A stretch of DNA of 64,000 bases from Brevundimonas sp. (GTDB lineage: Bacteria; Pseudomonadota; Alphaproteobacteria; Caulobacterales; Caulobacteraceae): assembly GCF_016463295.1 (NCBI RefSeq), contig NZ_JAEMRO010000001.1:124001-188000 (forward strand). Reading direction: 5' to 3'. Made by a program: the position numbers and the translations under genes. Each line of letters starts with the position of its first letter. The first letter of the stretch is position 1. Under the pieces are notes generated by a model. It did no database searches. It saw nothing but the letters and a program-made list of their open reading frames with translations, and was not told the DNA's origin. Shown piece after piece: positions 1-9,056 of this stretch.

Positions 1-243
1 CGTCCGCTTAACCTTACGGACGGATTCCGTTTAACACGGTTCTGTGAACACTGGAAAAGAGAAAAAACGCGCTCAGGCCCCGCAACGGGCGTATTTGTTG
101 CCTTCCGACACGTCACCAAGGCTTCAAGGCGCACAGGCGTTCCAGCATGACACCACGCCGTCGCGCAACCAAGTCGCACATGACCTCTATCCGACCAAGC
201 CGGCTCTGAACTTTGCGATTTCAGGAAATGGAATGCCCCGCGC

Positions 244-318
244 TGGCAGTCCCTAGGGGAGTCGAACCCCTCTCTTCAGGTTGAAAACCTGACGTCCTAA
301 CCGATAGACGAAGGGACC
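244..318 (-). tRNA. tRNA-Glu (anticodon UUC)
   Basis: Reverse complement GGTCCCTTCGTCTATCGGTTAGGACGTCAGGTTTTCAACCTGAAGAGAGGGGTTCGACTCCCCTAGGGACTGCCA folds as a cloverleaf; anticodon loop TTTTCAA; T-loop TTCGACT; CCA is encoded. Confidence 0.93.
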
Positions 319-379
319 GCTGCGCGGGGAAGCGGCGATATAGCCGCCGATTTTCGGGGATGCAAGCGCCGAGGAGCGA

Positions 380-2182
380 TTAATTCATCCGCGGATCGGC
401 CACATCCTCGATCTCGAACTGCACACCCTTGCGACCATTCCAGTCGTCCGCCTTCAGACGACCGACGACGCTCAATCCGCCCTGTCCCGACAGCAGGGCC
501 TGGCCTGTGGGCAGGTCGGCACAGCGCCAGGCGATGGCCTTGACCGAGGCCCCGTCGGCCCCGACCAGCCGGCACCGGACATGACCCCCGGTCATCGCCA
601 CGGCATCTCGGGCGCTGACATGCGACATCGCGAACAGGGGTTCCGGATTGGCCGGACCGAAGGGGGCCAGCAGCTCGAACTGTTCGAACAGGCTGCGCGT
701 CGCGGCACCCGGCTCGATCAGGGCATCGATCTCGACCCCGTCCAGAGCCTCGGCCTCCGCTTGTTCGCCTGCCATCCGCTGGTTCAGGAAATCGCGCAGA
801 CGACCGATCTCTTCGACCCGTACGGTCAGCCCCGCCGCCATCGCATGGCCACCGCCAGCGAGCAGCACGCCCTCGTTCCAGGCGGCCTGGATCGCCTTGC
901 CCAGATTCATGCCCGGCTGAGACCGGCCCGAGCCCTTGCCGATGCCGTTGATGGCATCGACGCCGATCACCACGACGGGCTTGCGCCAGCGCTCGCGCAA
1001 CCGACCGGCGACGATCCCCACGACGCCCGGGTGCCAGTCGGCGCCCTCCATCACCACCACGGCGGACCCATCCTCATGCGCGCCCGTCGCCTCGACCCGG
1101 CGCGTCGCCTCCTCGGTCACCAGTCGCTCGACCTCGCGCCGCTCGATGTTCAGGGCGTTCAGTTCGGCTGCCAGCGACGCAGCCTCGGCTTCGTCGTCGG
1201 TCGATAGCAGCCGCGCCCCCAGGTCGGACTTGCCGATGCGCCCGCCCGCATTGATCCGGGGCCCCAGGATGAAGCCCGCGTGATTGGACTTGGCTGGCCC
1301 CGGCTCGGCGCCTGCAGTCGCCAGAAGCGCTCGCAGACCCGGATTGGTCCAGTCCGACATGACCCGCAGACCCAGGCTGGTCAGGGCCCGGTTGAAGCCG
1401 GTCAGGCCCGTCACATCGCAGATCGCACCCATGGCCGCCAGATCCAGCCACTGGCGGATGTCCGGCTCCTTGCGATCGACAAACAGACCCCTGCCCCGCC
1501 CCTCGCGGTTCAGCGCGGCCAGAAGCACGAACACCACGCCCGCCGCCGCCAGATTGCCCTGGCCCGAGACACAGCCCGGCCGGTTCGGATTGACCACGGC
1601 GGCACAGACGGGCGGCTGCTCTCGCATCATGTGGTGGTCGACGACCACGACCTTCAGCCCGATGGCCGACGCGTGGGCCACTGCCTCATTGGCCGCCGCG
1701 CCACAGTCCACGGTGATGACCAGGTCGGCCCCAACCGCCTTCAGCGTGTCAAACGCCTTGGCACTCGGCCCATAGCCCTCGGTCAAACGGTCGGGCACAT
1801 AGATCGGCAGGTCCGCGCCCAGCGCCCGAAACCAGCGGACCAGCAAGGCCGCGCTGGATGCGCCATCGACGTCATAGTCGGCGAAGACATGGATGGACTG
1901 ACCGGCCTGCAGGGCATCGACGATGGTCCGGGCCGCGACGTCCATGTCCATGAAGCTGGACGGATCGGGAAACAGCGCCTTCAGCGTGGGATTCAGGAAG
2001 TTCGCGCCCTGGTCCGCCTGCACGCCGCGCGAGGCCAGTGCCCGTGCCAGCGGCTCGTCCAGCCCCAGCGCCTGCATGTGCGCGCGGATCAGACCGGCCT
2101 CGGCCGGGCGCTGCCGCCAGGCCCGACCCGACAGCGAGCGGGAGATGCCCAGAAACGCAGGCTGGCCCGCGCCGTCGGCCAT
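380..2182 (-). CDS. recJ: Single-stranded-DNA-specific exonuclease RecJ
   Basis: 600 aa ORF with DHH motifs (FADYDVDGASSAALL, VVDHH) and GGGHAMAAGLTV DHHA1-type motif. Confidence 0.95.
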   Translation of the reverse strand: MADGAGQPAFLGISRSLSGRAWRQRPAEAGLIRAHMQALGLDEPLARALASRGVQADQGANFLNPTLKALFPDPSSFMDMDVAARTIVDALQAGQSIHVFADYDVDGASSAALLVRWFRALGADLPIYVPDRLTEGYGPSAKAFDTLKAVGADLVITVDCGAAANEAVAHASAIGLKVVVVDHHMMREQPPVCAAVVNPNRPGCVSGQGNLAAAGVVFVLLAALNREGRGRGLFVDRKEPDIRQWLDLAAMGAICDVTGLTGFNRALTSLGLRVMSDWTNPGLRALLATAGAEPGPAKSNHAGFILGPRINAGGRIGKSDLGARLLSTDDEAEAASLAAELNALNIERREVERLVTEEATRRVEATGAHEDGSAVVVMEGADWHPGVVGIVAGRLRERWRKPVVVIGVDAINGIGKGSGRSQPGMNLGKAIQAAWNEGVLLAGGGHAMAAGLTVRVEEIGRLRDFLNQRMAGEQAEAEALDGVEIDALIEPGAATRSLFEQFELLAPFGPANPEPLFAMSHVSARDAVAMTGGHVRCRLVGADGASVKAIAWRCADLPTGQALLSGQGGLSVVGRLKADDWNGRKGVQFEIEDVADPRMN

Positions 2183-3138
2183 CAGAGCGGGCGGATCGTG
2201 CGGATACGCTGGACCGTGCGGGTCGAGGAATCCATCACCAGGGTGTGAGTCGAGACGAAGCCGTCCCTGACCTGCACCCCGTCCAGCATCGCGCCCTTGG
2301 TCACGCCGGTCGCCGCGAAGATGGCGTCCTTGGAGACCAGCTCATGCAGATCGTATTTCCGGTCGAAGTCGGTCACGCCCGTGCGATTGGCCCGTGCCCG
2401 CTCCTCGTCATTGCGGAAAATCAGTCGTCCCTGAAAATGGCCGCCGACGCACTTCAGGGCGGATGCCGCCAGCACGCCTTCGGGTGCGCCGCCGGAGCCC
2501 AAGTACAGGTCGATGCCCGTTTCCGGCTCGGCCGTGTGGATCACGCCCGCCACGTCGCCGTCGGTGATCAGCATGACTTTGGCCCCGACCTCGCGCAGGG
2601 CGGCGATCAGCTCGGCATGGCGCGGCCGGTCCATGACGCAGACAGTGATGTCTTCCGGGCGCACGCCCTTGGCCGAGGCCAGCGAGCGGACGTTGTCACC
2701 CGGTGTCATGTCCAGATCGACCGTTCCGGGCGTATAGCCGGGGCCGATGGCGATCTTGTCCATATAGGTGTCGGGCGCATGCAGCATGCCGCCGCCCGGC
2801 GACATCGACAGCACCGTCAGGGCGTTGGCCATGGCCTTGGCCGTCAGGGTGGTGCCCTCCAGCGGGTCCAGCGCGATGTCGATGGCCGCGCCTTTGCCGG
2901 TGCCGACCTTCTCGCCGATATAAAGCATGGGGGCTTCGTCACGCTCGCCCTCACCGATCACGATCTTGCCGTCGATATCCAGGGCGTTCAGGGCCGTGCG
3001 CATCGCGTCGACCGCCAGTTGGTCGGCGTGCTTTTCATCGCCGCGCCCGATCTGGGCCCAGGACGCGATGGCGGCCAGTTCGGTCACGCGCGCCGCATCG
3101 GCAGCCAGCGTGGAAGCATAGGGGGCCTGATCGGCCAT
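2182..3138 (-). CDS. glpX: Class II fructose-1,6-bisphosphatase GlpX
   Basis: 318 aa; IGEGERDEAPMLYIGEKVGTG, DPLEGTTL and GSGGAPEGVLAA motifs; overlaps the recJ start. Confidence 0.95.
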   Translation of the reverse strand: MADQAPYASTLAADAARVTELAAIASWAQIGRGDEKHADQLAVDAMRTALNALDIDGKIVIGEGERDEAPMLYIGEKVGTGKGAAIDIALDPLEGTTLTAKAMANALTVLSMSPGGGMLHAPDTYMDKIAIGPGYTPGTVDLDMTPGDNVRSLASAKGVRPEDITVCVMDRPRHAELIAALREVGAKVMLITDGDVAGVIHTAEPETGIDLYLGSGGAPEGVLAASALKCVGGHFQGRLIFRNDEERARANRTGVTDFDRKYDLHELVSKDAIFAATGVTKGAMLDGVQVRDGFVSTHTLVMDSSTRTVQRIRTIRPL

Positions 3139-3204
3139 GGGCGTATCTCCTGAAAGGTATGATCGCCGGATTCTCCGATCCGGGCGAGCGCGTCGGTCAG
3201 GCCG

Positions 3205-3651
3205 CTACTGGCGGCGGGTCACAGGTGGCGGTGCACGACCGCGTTCGCGGGCACGGCGCAGATATTCGTCGATCTCGGCCTGGGTCTGCTGGGTCACCGG
3301 CGCGAGGGCTGTGGCCGCGACCCGTGCCCGCAGCGCCTCTGCAAACGCCGCCGGATCGTCGGTCAGGGTCCAGTCGATGCGCGCCACTTCGCCCGCCAGG
3401 GCACCGCGCGTGACCCTCAGCGTATTGACCTCGGCGGCGATGGCCGTGGGCGTCGGGGCTGGTTCGGTGGACTTCGGAAAGTCGGTCCAACGCGGATATT
3501 CGCGATTCGCATCGACCAGGGCCTGAACCCGCGCCGCGACCGGCGAGGTCTCGTCCGTGCGCGGGTTGAAGGAGGACGCACAGGCCGTCAGCGCCGAGGC
3601 GCAGACCGCCAGGAGCAGGACGCTGCCGATTTTCTGGATCAATGCGTTCAT
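3205..3651 (-). CDS. Putative lipoprotein of unknown function
   Basis: MNALIQKIGSVLLLAVCASALTACAS: signal peptide plus lipobox; divergent from phaC. Confidence 0.7.
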   Translation of the reverse strand: MNALIQKIGSVLLLAVCASALTACASSFNPRTDETSPVAARVQALVDANREYPRWTDFPKSTEPAPTPTAIAAEVNTLRVTRGALAGEVARIDWTLTDDPAAFAEALRARVAATALAPVTQQTQAEIDEYLRRARERGRAPPPVTRRQ

Positions 3652-3740
3652 TTCAGGTGCGCTCATATGCCATGATTGCGACAGGCGGAAGGGCGGGCAC
3701 ATGTCTCTCGCACGACGCGACGATCTCAGGGAGCCCGACC

Positions 3741-5729
3741 ATGGCCAAGTCTCCGTCCTCGCCGCCGCCGTCGGTCGTGCCGCCCGGCCCTCGCAAGTCC
3801 GGTCGCCCCACCTCGGTCAAGCCGCCTCGTCCCCGGGCGAAAGCGGCTCCGGGCGTCGAACCTGCGGCTCCCCCTGTTGTCGAGAACACCGGTGCTGAAC
3901 ACGCCTCGAAGCCACCCCAGCCGCCGGAGACGGCAGCGCCGCCCTTCCCCTTCGCCGACGTCGGCGCCGAACAGCGACAGATGATCGAGACCCTGTCTCT
4001 GAACCTGGCCCGCGCGGCCATGACGGCCCAGACCGCCATCGCCGAGGCTGCACTGTCGCAAGCTGACCGCCCTGCCGCCCTGTCGCCCGATCCCTTCAAC
4101 GTCGGGCCTGCGATGAACAGTGTGATGACCAGCCTGGCCTCGCGCCCGGACCGGCTGTTCGCCGCCCAGGCCGATCTGTTCAACCGTTACATGGACCTGT
4201 GGGCCACCACCACACGTCGTGCGGCGGGAGAGGAAGCGCCTCAGCCGTCGAAGGACAAGCGGTTCAAGGACCCGGCCTGGTCGGAAAATCCGATGTTCGA
4301 CATGATGCGCCAGTCCTATCTGGTCACGGCCGACTGGATGAACGGGCTGGTGTCCAGCGTCGAGGATGTCGATCCCCTGACGAAGCGGCGGGCCGAGTTC
4401 TTCACCAAGCTGCTGACCGACGCCTTTTCGCCGTCGAACTTCCTCGCGTCCAACCCCGCAGCCTTGAAGGCCCTGGCCGAGACCAACGGCGAATCGCTGG
4501 TGCGGGGCATGCAGAATTTCGCCGCCGACATGGAGCGCGGGGCCGGCAAGCTGAAGATCAGCCAGGCCGACTATGGCCGGTTCGTCGTCGGCGAGAACGT
4601 CGCCACCGCGCCGGGTCAGGTCGTCTGGCGCGACGAGCTGTTCGAACTGATCCAGTACGACGCCGCGACCGAGAAACAGCGGGCCATTCCCTTGCTGATC
4701 TTCCCGCCGTGGATCAACAAATTCTACATCATGGATCTGCAGCCGGAGAACTCGCTGATCCGCTGGCTGTCGGCCCAGGGGTTCACCGTCTTCGTCTGCT
4801 CCTGGGTCAATCCGGACGTGGACAAGGCCGACTTCGGCTTCGACGACTATCTGGAAAAGGGCATCTATCGCGCCGTCGCCAAGGTGCTCGAACAGTCGGG
4901 GTCCAAGCGTCTGAACACCGTCGGCTACTGCATCGGCGGCACCCTGCTGGGCGCAGCCTTGGCGCATATGGCCGAAAAGGGCGTCCAACCCGTCGCTTCG
5001 ACCACTTTTTTTGCGGCCCAGCATGACTTCGCCGAGGCGGGCGACCTGTTGCTGTTCACCGACGAGCACTGGCTGGCCCAGATCGAGGAACAGATGGATG
5101 CCGCTGGCGGCGTCCTGCCCGGTGCGGCCATGGCCGACACCTTCAATGCTCTGCGGGCCAACGACCTGATCTGGTCGTTCTTCGTGTCCAACTATCTGAT
5201 GGGCAAGTCGCCGGCGGCCTTCGACCTGCTGTTCTGGAACGCCGACCAGACCCGCATGCCCAAGAAGCTGCACATGGACTATCTGCGCTCCATGTACGGC
5301 CAGAACCTGCTGTCACAGGGCAAGTTCACCATCGGCGGGATCAAGGTCGACCTGTCGAAGGTGACCATCCCGCTGTATTTCCAGGCCAGCCGCGAGGATC
5401 ACATCGCGCCGATGAACTCGGTCTATCGCTCGGCTCGCGCGTTTTCGAACGCCGACGTGACCCTGACCTTGGCAGGATCGGGGCATATCGCGGGGGTCAT
5501 CAATCCGCCCAGCGCCAACAAATACCAGCACTGGACGAACCCGGCTCTGCCCGCCACCCTGGCCGAATGGCAGGCGGGGGCGAAGGAGCATCCCGGCAGC
5601 TGGTGGAACCACTGGGCGGGGTGGCTGCATGACAAGTCGGGCGACTGGGTCGCCGCACGCGACCCCAAATCCGGCCCACTTTCGCCGATAGAACCGGCAC
5701 CTGGCTCCTATGTGAAGGTCAAGAGTTGA
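3741..5729 (+). CDS. phaC: Class I polyhydroxyalkanoate synthase PhaC
   Basis: PHA synthase motifs NKFYIMDLQPENSLIRWL, lipase-like box GYCIGGTL, GSGHIAGVINPP; start chosen at ATG 3741 (MAKSPSS). Confidence 0.95.
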   Translation: MAKSPSSPPPSVVPPGPRKSGRPTSVKPPRPRAKAAPGVEPAAPPVVENTGAEHASKPPQPPETAAPPFPFADVGAEQRQMIETLSLNLARAAMTAQTAIAEAALSQADRPAALSPDPFNVGPAMNSVMTSLASRPDRLFAAQADLFNRYMDLWATTTRRAAGEEAPQPSKDKRFKDPAWSENPMFDMMRQSYLVTADWMNGLVSSVEDVDPLTKRRAEFFTKLLTDAFSPSNFLASNPAALKALAETNGESLVRGMQNFAADMERGAGKLKISQADYGRFVVGENVATAPGQVVWRDELFELIQYDAATEKQRAIPLLIFPPWINKFYIMDLQPENSLIRWLSAQGFTVFVCSWVNPDVDKADFGFDDYLEKGIYRAVAKVLEQSGSKRLNTVGYCIGGTLLGAALAHMAEKGVQPVASTTFFAAQHDFAEAGDLLLFTDEHWLAQIEEQMDAAGGVLPGAAMADTFNALRANDLIWSFFVSNYLMGKSPAAFDLLFWNADQTRMPKKLHMDYLRSMYGQNLLSQGKFTIGGIKVDLSKVTIPLYFQASREDHIAPMNSVYRSARAFSNADVTLTLAGSGHIAGVINPPSANKYQHWTNPALPATLAEWQAGAKEHPGSWWNHWAGWLHDKSGDWVAARDPKSGPLSPIEPAPGSYVKVKS

Positions 5730-6109
5730 CGCGTATCGAACCGAACCTGCTGCTGGCCTTTGCGACCGGCATCCCGCTTCTGCTCCTGACGATGACGGCA
5801 ACCGTCTATGGCGAGCCGGGGCCGGTCTGGCTGAACCCGGCGCTGGCGGTGCTGTACACCGTCATCTTCGTGGGTCTGAACAAGCCGCTGTCCAAGCTGA
5901 TGAAGCTGAATGCCGACCGCCCGCCGATGATCAGTCCGCTGGCCCCGACCTCGGCGATCTGGGCGGGTATTTTCCCGACCATCGTGACGGTCATGGCGGT
6001 CGTGCCCTTCTTCGTCCGTGGCTTTAACTACGGGCTGATGGTCGTGATCGGCTCCATCCTGTTCGGCATCACCATCCAGTCGGCCCTGACAGCCCGGGAC
6101 CAGGGCTGA
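5726..6109 (+). CDS. Small integral membrane protein, unknown function
   Basis: 127 aa, hydrophobic, TTG start overlaps the phaC stop (TTGA), suggesting translational coupling. Confidence 0.65.
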   Translation: MTRIEPNLLLAFATGIPLLLLTMTATVYGEPGPVWLNPALAVLYTVIFVGLNKPLSKLMKLNADRPPMISPLAPTSAIWAGIFPTIVTVMAVVPFFVRGFNYGLMVVIGSILFGITIQSALTARDQG

Positions 6110-6113
6110 CACG

Positions 6114-6611
6114 TCAGGCCGGAACGAACTTCAGCGCCACGCCGTTGTTGCAATAGCGCTTGCCCGTCGGGCGCGGGCCGTCGTCGAACACATGGCCCTG
6201 ATGCCCCAGGCAGCGGGCGCAGTGATATTCCACGCGGGGAATGCCGATCGCATAGTCGGTCTTGGTCCCGATATTGGCGGCGATGACGTCGTAGAAGCTG
6301 GGCCAGCCCGTGCGGCTGTCATACTTCCACTGCGACCGGAACAGCGGCAGGTCGCAGCCGCGACAGACGAAGGTCCCGCGCCGGCTCTCGTTATTCAGGG
6401 GGCTCGAGCCCGGCCGCTCGGTCGCTTCGTGCCGCAGGACGTCGTAGGCGGCACGCGGCAGGCGCTGTCGCCACTGCGCATCCGTCACGCGGCGAAAGGG
6501 CGAGTTGGCGTATTGGCGGGTCGAAGCGTCCGCCGTCTCGGGCGCACAGCCGCTCAAGGCGACCGCACCGGCGGTCAGGAACAAGGTTCGACGGCTCAGG
6601 ATCTGGGTCAT
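6114..6611 (-). CDS. msrB: Peptide-methionine (R)-S-oxide reductase, exported form
   Basis: GTFVCRGCDLPLF, GWPSFYD, EYHCARCLGHQGHVFDDGPRPTGKRYCNNG; N-terminal SRRTLFLTAGAVALSGC. Confidence 0.93.
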   Translation of the reverse strand: MTQILSRRTLFLTAGAVALSGCAPETADASTRQYANSPFRRVTDAQWRQRLPRAAYDVLRHEATERPGSSPLNNESRRGTFVCRGCDLPLFRSQWKYDSRTGWPSFYDVIAANIGTKTDYAIGIPRVEYHCARCLGHQGHVFDDGPRPTGKRYCNNGVALKFVPA

Positions 6612-6659
6612 GACGTGATATACGTCGGCAGGACCGCAGAGGTTTCAAGAGCGCATGTT

Positions 6660-6829
6660 CCTTCTCCCCTTGCGGGAGAAGGTGGCAGCCGAAGGCTGAC
6701 GGATGAGGGGTCGCACCAGCCTACGGTGATCTCTCACTCCATCGGGTTCGGCGGCCATTCTTCACCGCTACGTCAACCCCTCATCCGACCTCACTTCGTT
6801 CGGCCACCTTCTCCCGCAAGGGGAGAAGG
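6660..6829. repeat. REP/MITE-like inverted repeat element with hairpin arms
   Basis: Left arm ccttctccccttgcgggagaaggtggc...cggatgagggg (6660-6710) is repeated inverted at 6777-6829 (cccctcatccg...gccaccttctcccgcaaggggagaagg); each arm holds its own ccttctccc/gggagaagg hairpin. Confidence 0.85.
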
Positions 6830-6830
6830 G

Positions 6831-7763
6831 TCACGAAAGCCACGCCCCTTCGTCCAGCCCCAGCATCAGGTTCAGGTTCTGCACCGCTGCGCCCGACGCT
6901 CCCTTGCCCAGATTGTCCAGCAGCGCCACCAGCCGCGCCTGCCCGCCCGACCGGTCGCCGAACACATGCAGCCGCATCCGGTTGGTGCCGTTCAGGCCCT
7001 TGGGATCGAGGCCCGTCATCGCCTCGGTCGTTTCCAGCTCTGCCACCTCGACGAACCGCTGGCCGTCGTAGGCTTCGGCCAGGGCACCGTGGATGCGCTC
7101 GATGGACGGCGTCTCGGGCAGGGCCGACAGGTGCAGCGGCACCTCCACCAGCATGCCCTGGCGATAGTTCCCCACGGCGGGTGCGAACAGCACGTCGCGC
7201 GACAGGCCCGTGTGCCGCGTCATCTCAGGCACATGCTTGTGTTTCAGCGACAGGCCATAGGCGCGGAAGGCCTCTGCCCCTCCCGCCTCGAACTCCGCGA
7301 TCATCGCCTTGCCGCCACCGGAATAGCCCGACACCGCATTGACCGTGACCGGCCAGTCGGCGGGCACCAGCTTCGCCCGCACCAGCGGCGCGATCAGGCC
7401 GATGAAGCCGGTCGGATAGCAGCCCGGATTGGACACCCGTGTCGCCCCCGCGATCCGCTCCCGCTGACCCGGCTGCATCTCCGCAAAGCCATAAATCCAG
7501 GCCGGATCGACCCGATAGGCCGTGGAGGCGTCGATCACCCGCACCGCCGGGTTGTCGATCATGGCCACCGCCTCCTTCGCCGCCTCGTCGGGCAGGCACA
7601 GGATCACCGCATCGGCCGCATTCAGCGCCTCACGCCGCGCCTCGACCTCGCGCCGCCGGTCGCCCAGCAGGATCAGCTCGAGATCAGCGCGTGCCTCCAG
7701 CCGCTCGCGGATTTCAAGCCCCGTGGTCCCGGCCTCGCCGTCGATGAATATGGTGTGGGTCAT
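6831..7763 (-). CDS. argC: N-acetyl-gamma-glutamyl-phosphate reductase
   Basis: MTHTIFIDGEAGTTGLEIRERL; VSNPGCYPTGFI active-site motif; start at ATG 7763. Confidence 0.95.
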   Translation of the reverse strand: MTHTIFIDGEAGTTGLEIRERLEARADLELILLGDRRREVEARREALNAADAVILCLPDEAAKEAVAMIDNPAVRVIDASTAYRVDPAWIYGFAEMQPGQRERIAGATRVSNPGCYPTGFIGLIAPLVRAKLVPADWPVTVNAVSGYSGGGKAMIAEFEAGGAEAFRAYGLSLKHKHVPEMTRHTGLSRDVLFAPAVGNYRQGMLVEVPLHLSALPETPSIERIHGALAEAYDGQRFVEVAELETTEAMTGLDPKGLNGTNRMRLHVFGDRSGGQARLVALLDNLGKGASGAAVQNLNLMLGLDEGAWLS

Positions 7764-7806
7764 TGACGACTCCCGATCCCTTTCCCGACGGGAGAAGGAT
7801 GAAAAG

Positions 7807-7840
7807 AAAAAGGCGCTCCAGGTTTCCCCGGAGCGCCTTT
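7807..7840 (-). terminator. Rho-independent terminator downstream of rpsI
   Basis: Minus strand AAAGGCGCTCC-loop-GGAGCGCCTTTTTC: perfect stem and T-run. Confidence 0.8.
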
Positions 7841-7863
7841 GTAATCCCACTCGCGGGTGCGAG

Positions 7864-8388
7864 TTAGCGCTTCGAGAACTGGAAGGACTTGCGGGCCTTG
7901 GCGCGGCCGTACTTCTTGCGCTCGACCACGCGGCTGTCGCGGGTCAGGAAGCCGTGCGGCTTCAGGACCGGGCGCAGGGCCGGCTCATAGTGGGTCAGGG
8001 CGTGCGACAGGCCGTGGCGGATGGCGCCGGCCTGGCCGGACAGGCCCGAGCCCTCGACCGTGCAGACGACGTCGAACTCGGTCTCGCGACCGCAGACGAC
8101 CAGCGGCTGGGCGATCATCATGCGCAGGATTTCGCGGGCGAAATACTGCATCTGATCCTTGCCGTTGACCGTGATCTTGCCGGTGCCGGGCTTGACCCAG
8201 ACGCGGGCGATCGCGTTCTTGCGCTTGCCGGTCGAATAGGCGCGACCCTGGGCGTCCAGCTTCTGCTCGTAGACGGGGTGCTCTTCGCCCGCGCCGGGGG
8301 TCTGCATGCTCTTCAGAGCGTCAAAGCCTTGCCCAGTGGTCTGGGGGGCGGTTTCGACGGCGGCTTCAGTGTTGGTGACGTCGGTCAT
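7864..8388 (-). CDS. rpsI: 30S ribosomal protein S9
   Basis: C-terminal [37 protein letters not shown]. Confidence 0.97.
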   Translation of the reverse strand: MTDVTNTEAAVETAPQTTGQGFDALKSMQTPGAGEEHPVYEQKLDAQGRAYSTGKRKNAIARVWVKPGTGKITVNGKDQMQYFAREILRMMIAQPLVVCGRETEFDVVCTVEGSGLSGQAGAIRHGLSHALTHYEPALRPVLKPHGFLTRDSRVVERKKYGRAKARKSFQFSKR

Positions 8389-8390
8389 GC

Positions 8391-8867
8391 TCAGACGCTC
8401 CGGGTGTTCTTGGTCGAGGCCGACTTGAAGTCGATCGTCTCGGGCTTCTGGGCTTCGTGGTCGTGGGTCGAACCGGCGAACAGGCGCAGGTGCGTCATCT
8501 GCTTGCGAGCCAGCGGGCTCTCCTTGGGCAGCATGCGCTCGACGGCCTTTTCAAGGACGCGCTCGGGGAAACGGCCGTTCAGGACCTTTTCCGGCGTCGT
8601 CTGCTTGACGCCGCCCGGGTGACCGGTGTGGCGGTAGTAGATTTTGTCGGTGTTCTTCTTGCCGGTGAACACCACCTTGTCGACGTTGGTGACGACAACA
8701 TAGTCGCCGCAATCGACGTGGGGGGTGTAGTCGCCGCGGTGCTTGCCGCGCAGACGGTTGGCGATAAACGTCGCGAGACGGCCCACCACGACGCCTTCGG
8801 CATCGATGTGGATCCACTTCTTCTCGACGTCGGCCGGCTTCAGCGAAGCCGTAGTGCTCTTCAGCAT
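8391..8867 (-). CDS. rplM: 50S ribosomal protein L13
   Basis: [44 protein letters not shown]. Confidence 0.97.
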   Translation of the reverse strand: MLKSTTASLKPADVEKKWIHIDAEGVVVGRLATFIANRLRGKHRGDYTPHVDCGDYVVVTNVDKVVFTGKKNTDKIYYRHTGHPGGVKQTTPEKVLNGRFPERVLEKAVERMLPKESPLARKQMTHLRLFAGSTHDHEAQKPETIDFKSASTKNTRSV

Positions 8868-8938
8868 GACGTGGGTTTCCCGGGAAGGCGATACGAGGCC
8901 CCTCCCCGCCAGATGGCCGGAAGAAGCGGAAGGCGCGC

Positions 8939-8967
8939 TTACTAGGGGACGCGACGGGTCAGGTCAA
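8939..8967 (-). promoter_or_regulatory. Candidate promoter for rplM-rpsI
   Basis: Minus strand TTGACC-N17-TAGTAA upstream of rplM, partial resemblance to Caulobacter housekeeping promoters. Confidence 0.4.
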
Positions 8968-9056
8968 TGGCGAGTTTGAGCGCCAATCCGCGCCAAGCCA
9001 CTGATCGATAACGACAAATCAAATACGGTATTAAAATACCGCAGCAGTTCGTAGCG

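Noticed and set aside
44-256. 70-aa ORF at the window start
   Set aside because: No recognisable domain and it overlaps the tRNA-Glu 3' end; coding status unsupported.
1280-2248. 322-aa plus-strand ORF (and others over recJ/glpX such as 2038..3153)
   Set aside because: Antisense to recJ and glpX with shadow-ORF composition.
3726-5273. 515-aa minus-strand ORF
   Set aside because: Antisense to phaC; no recognisable motif; high-GC shadow frame.
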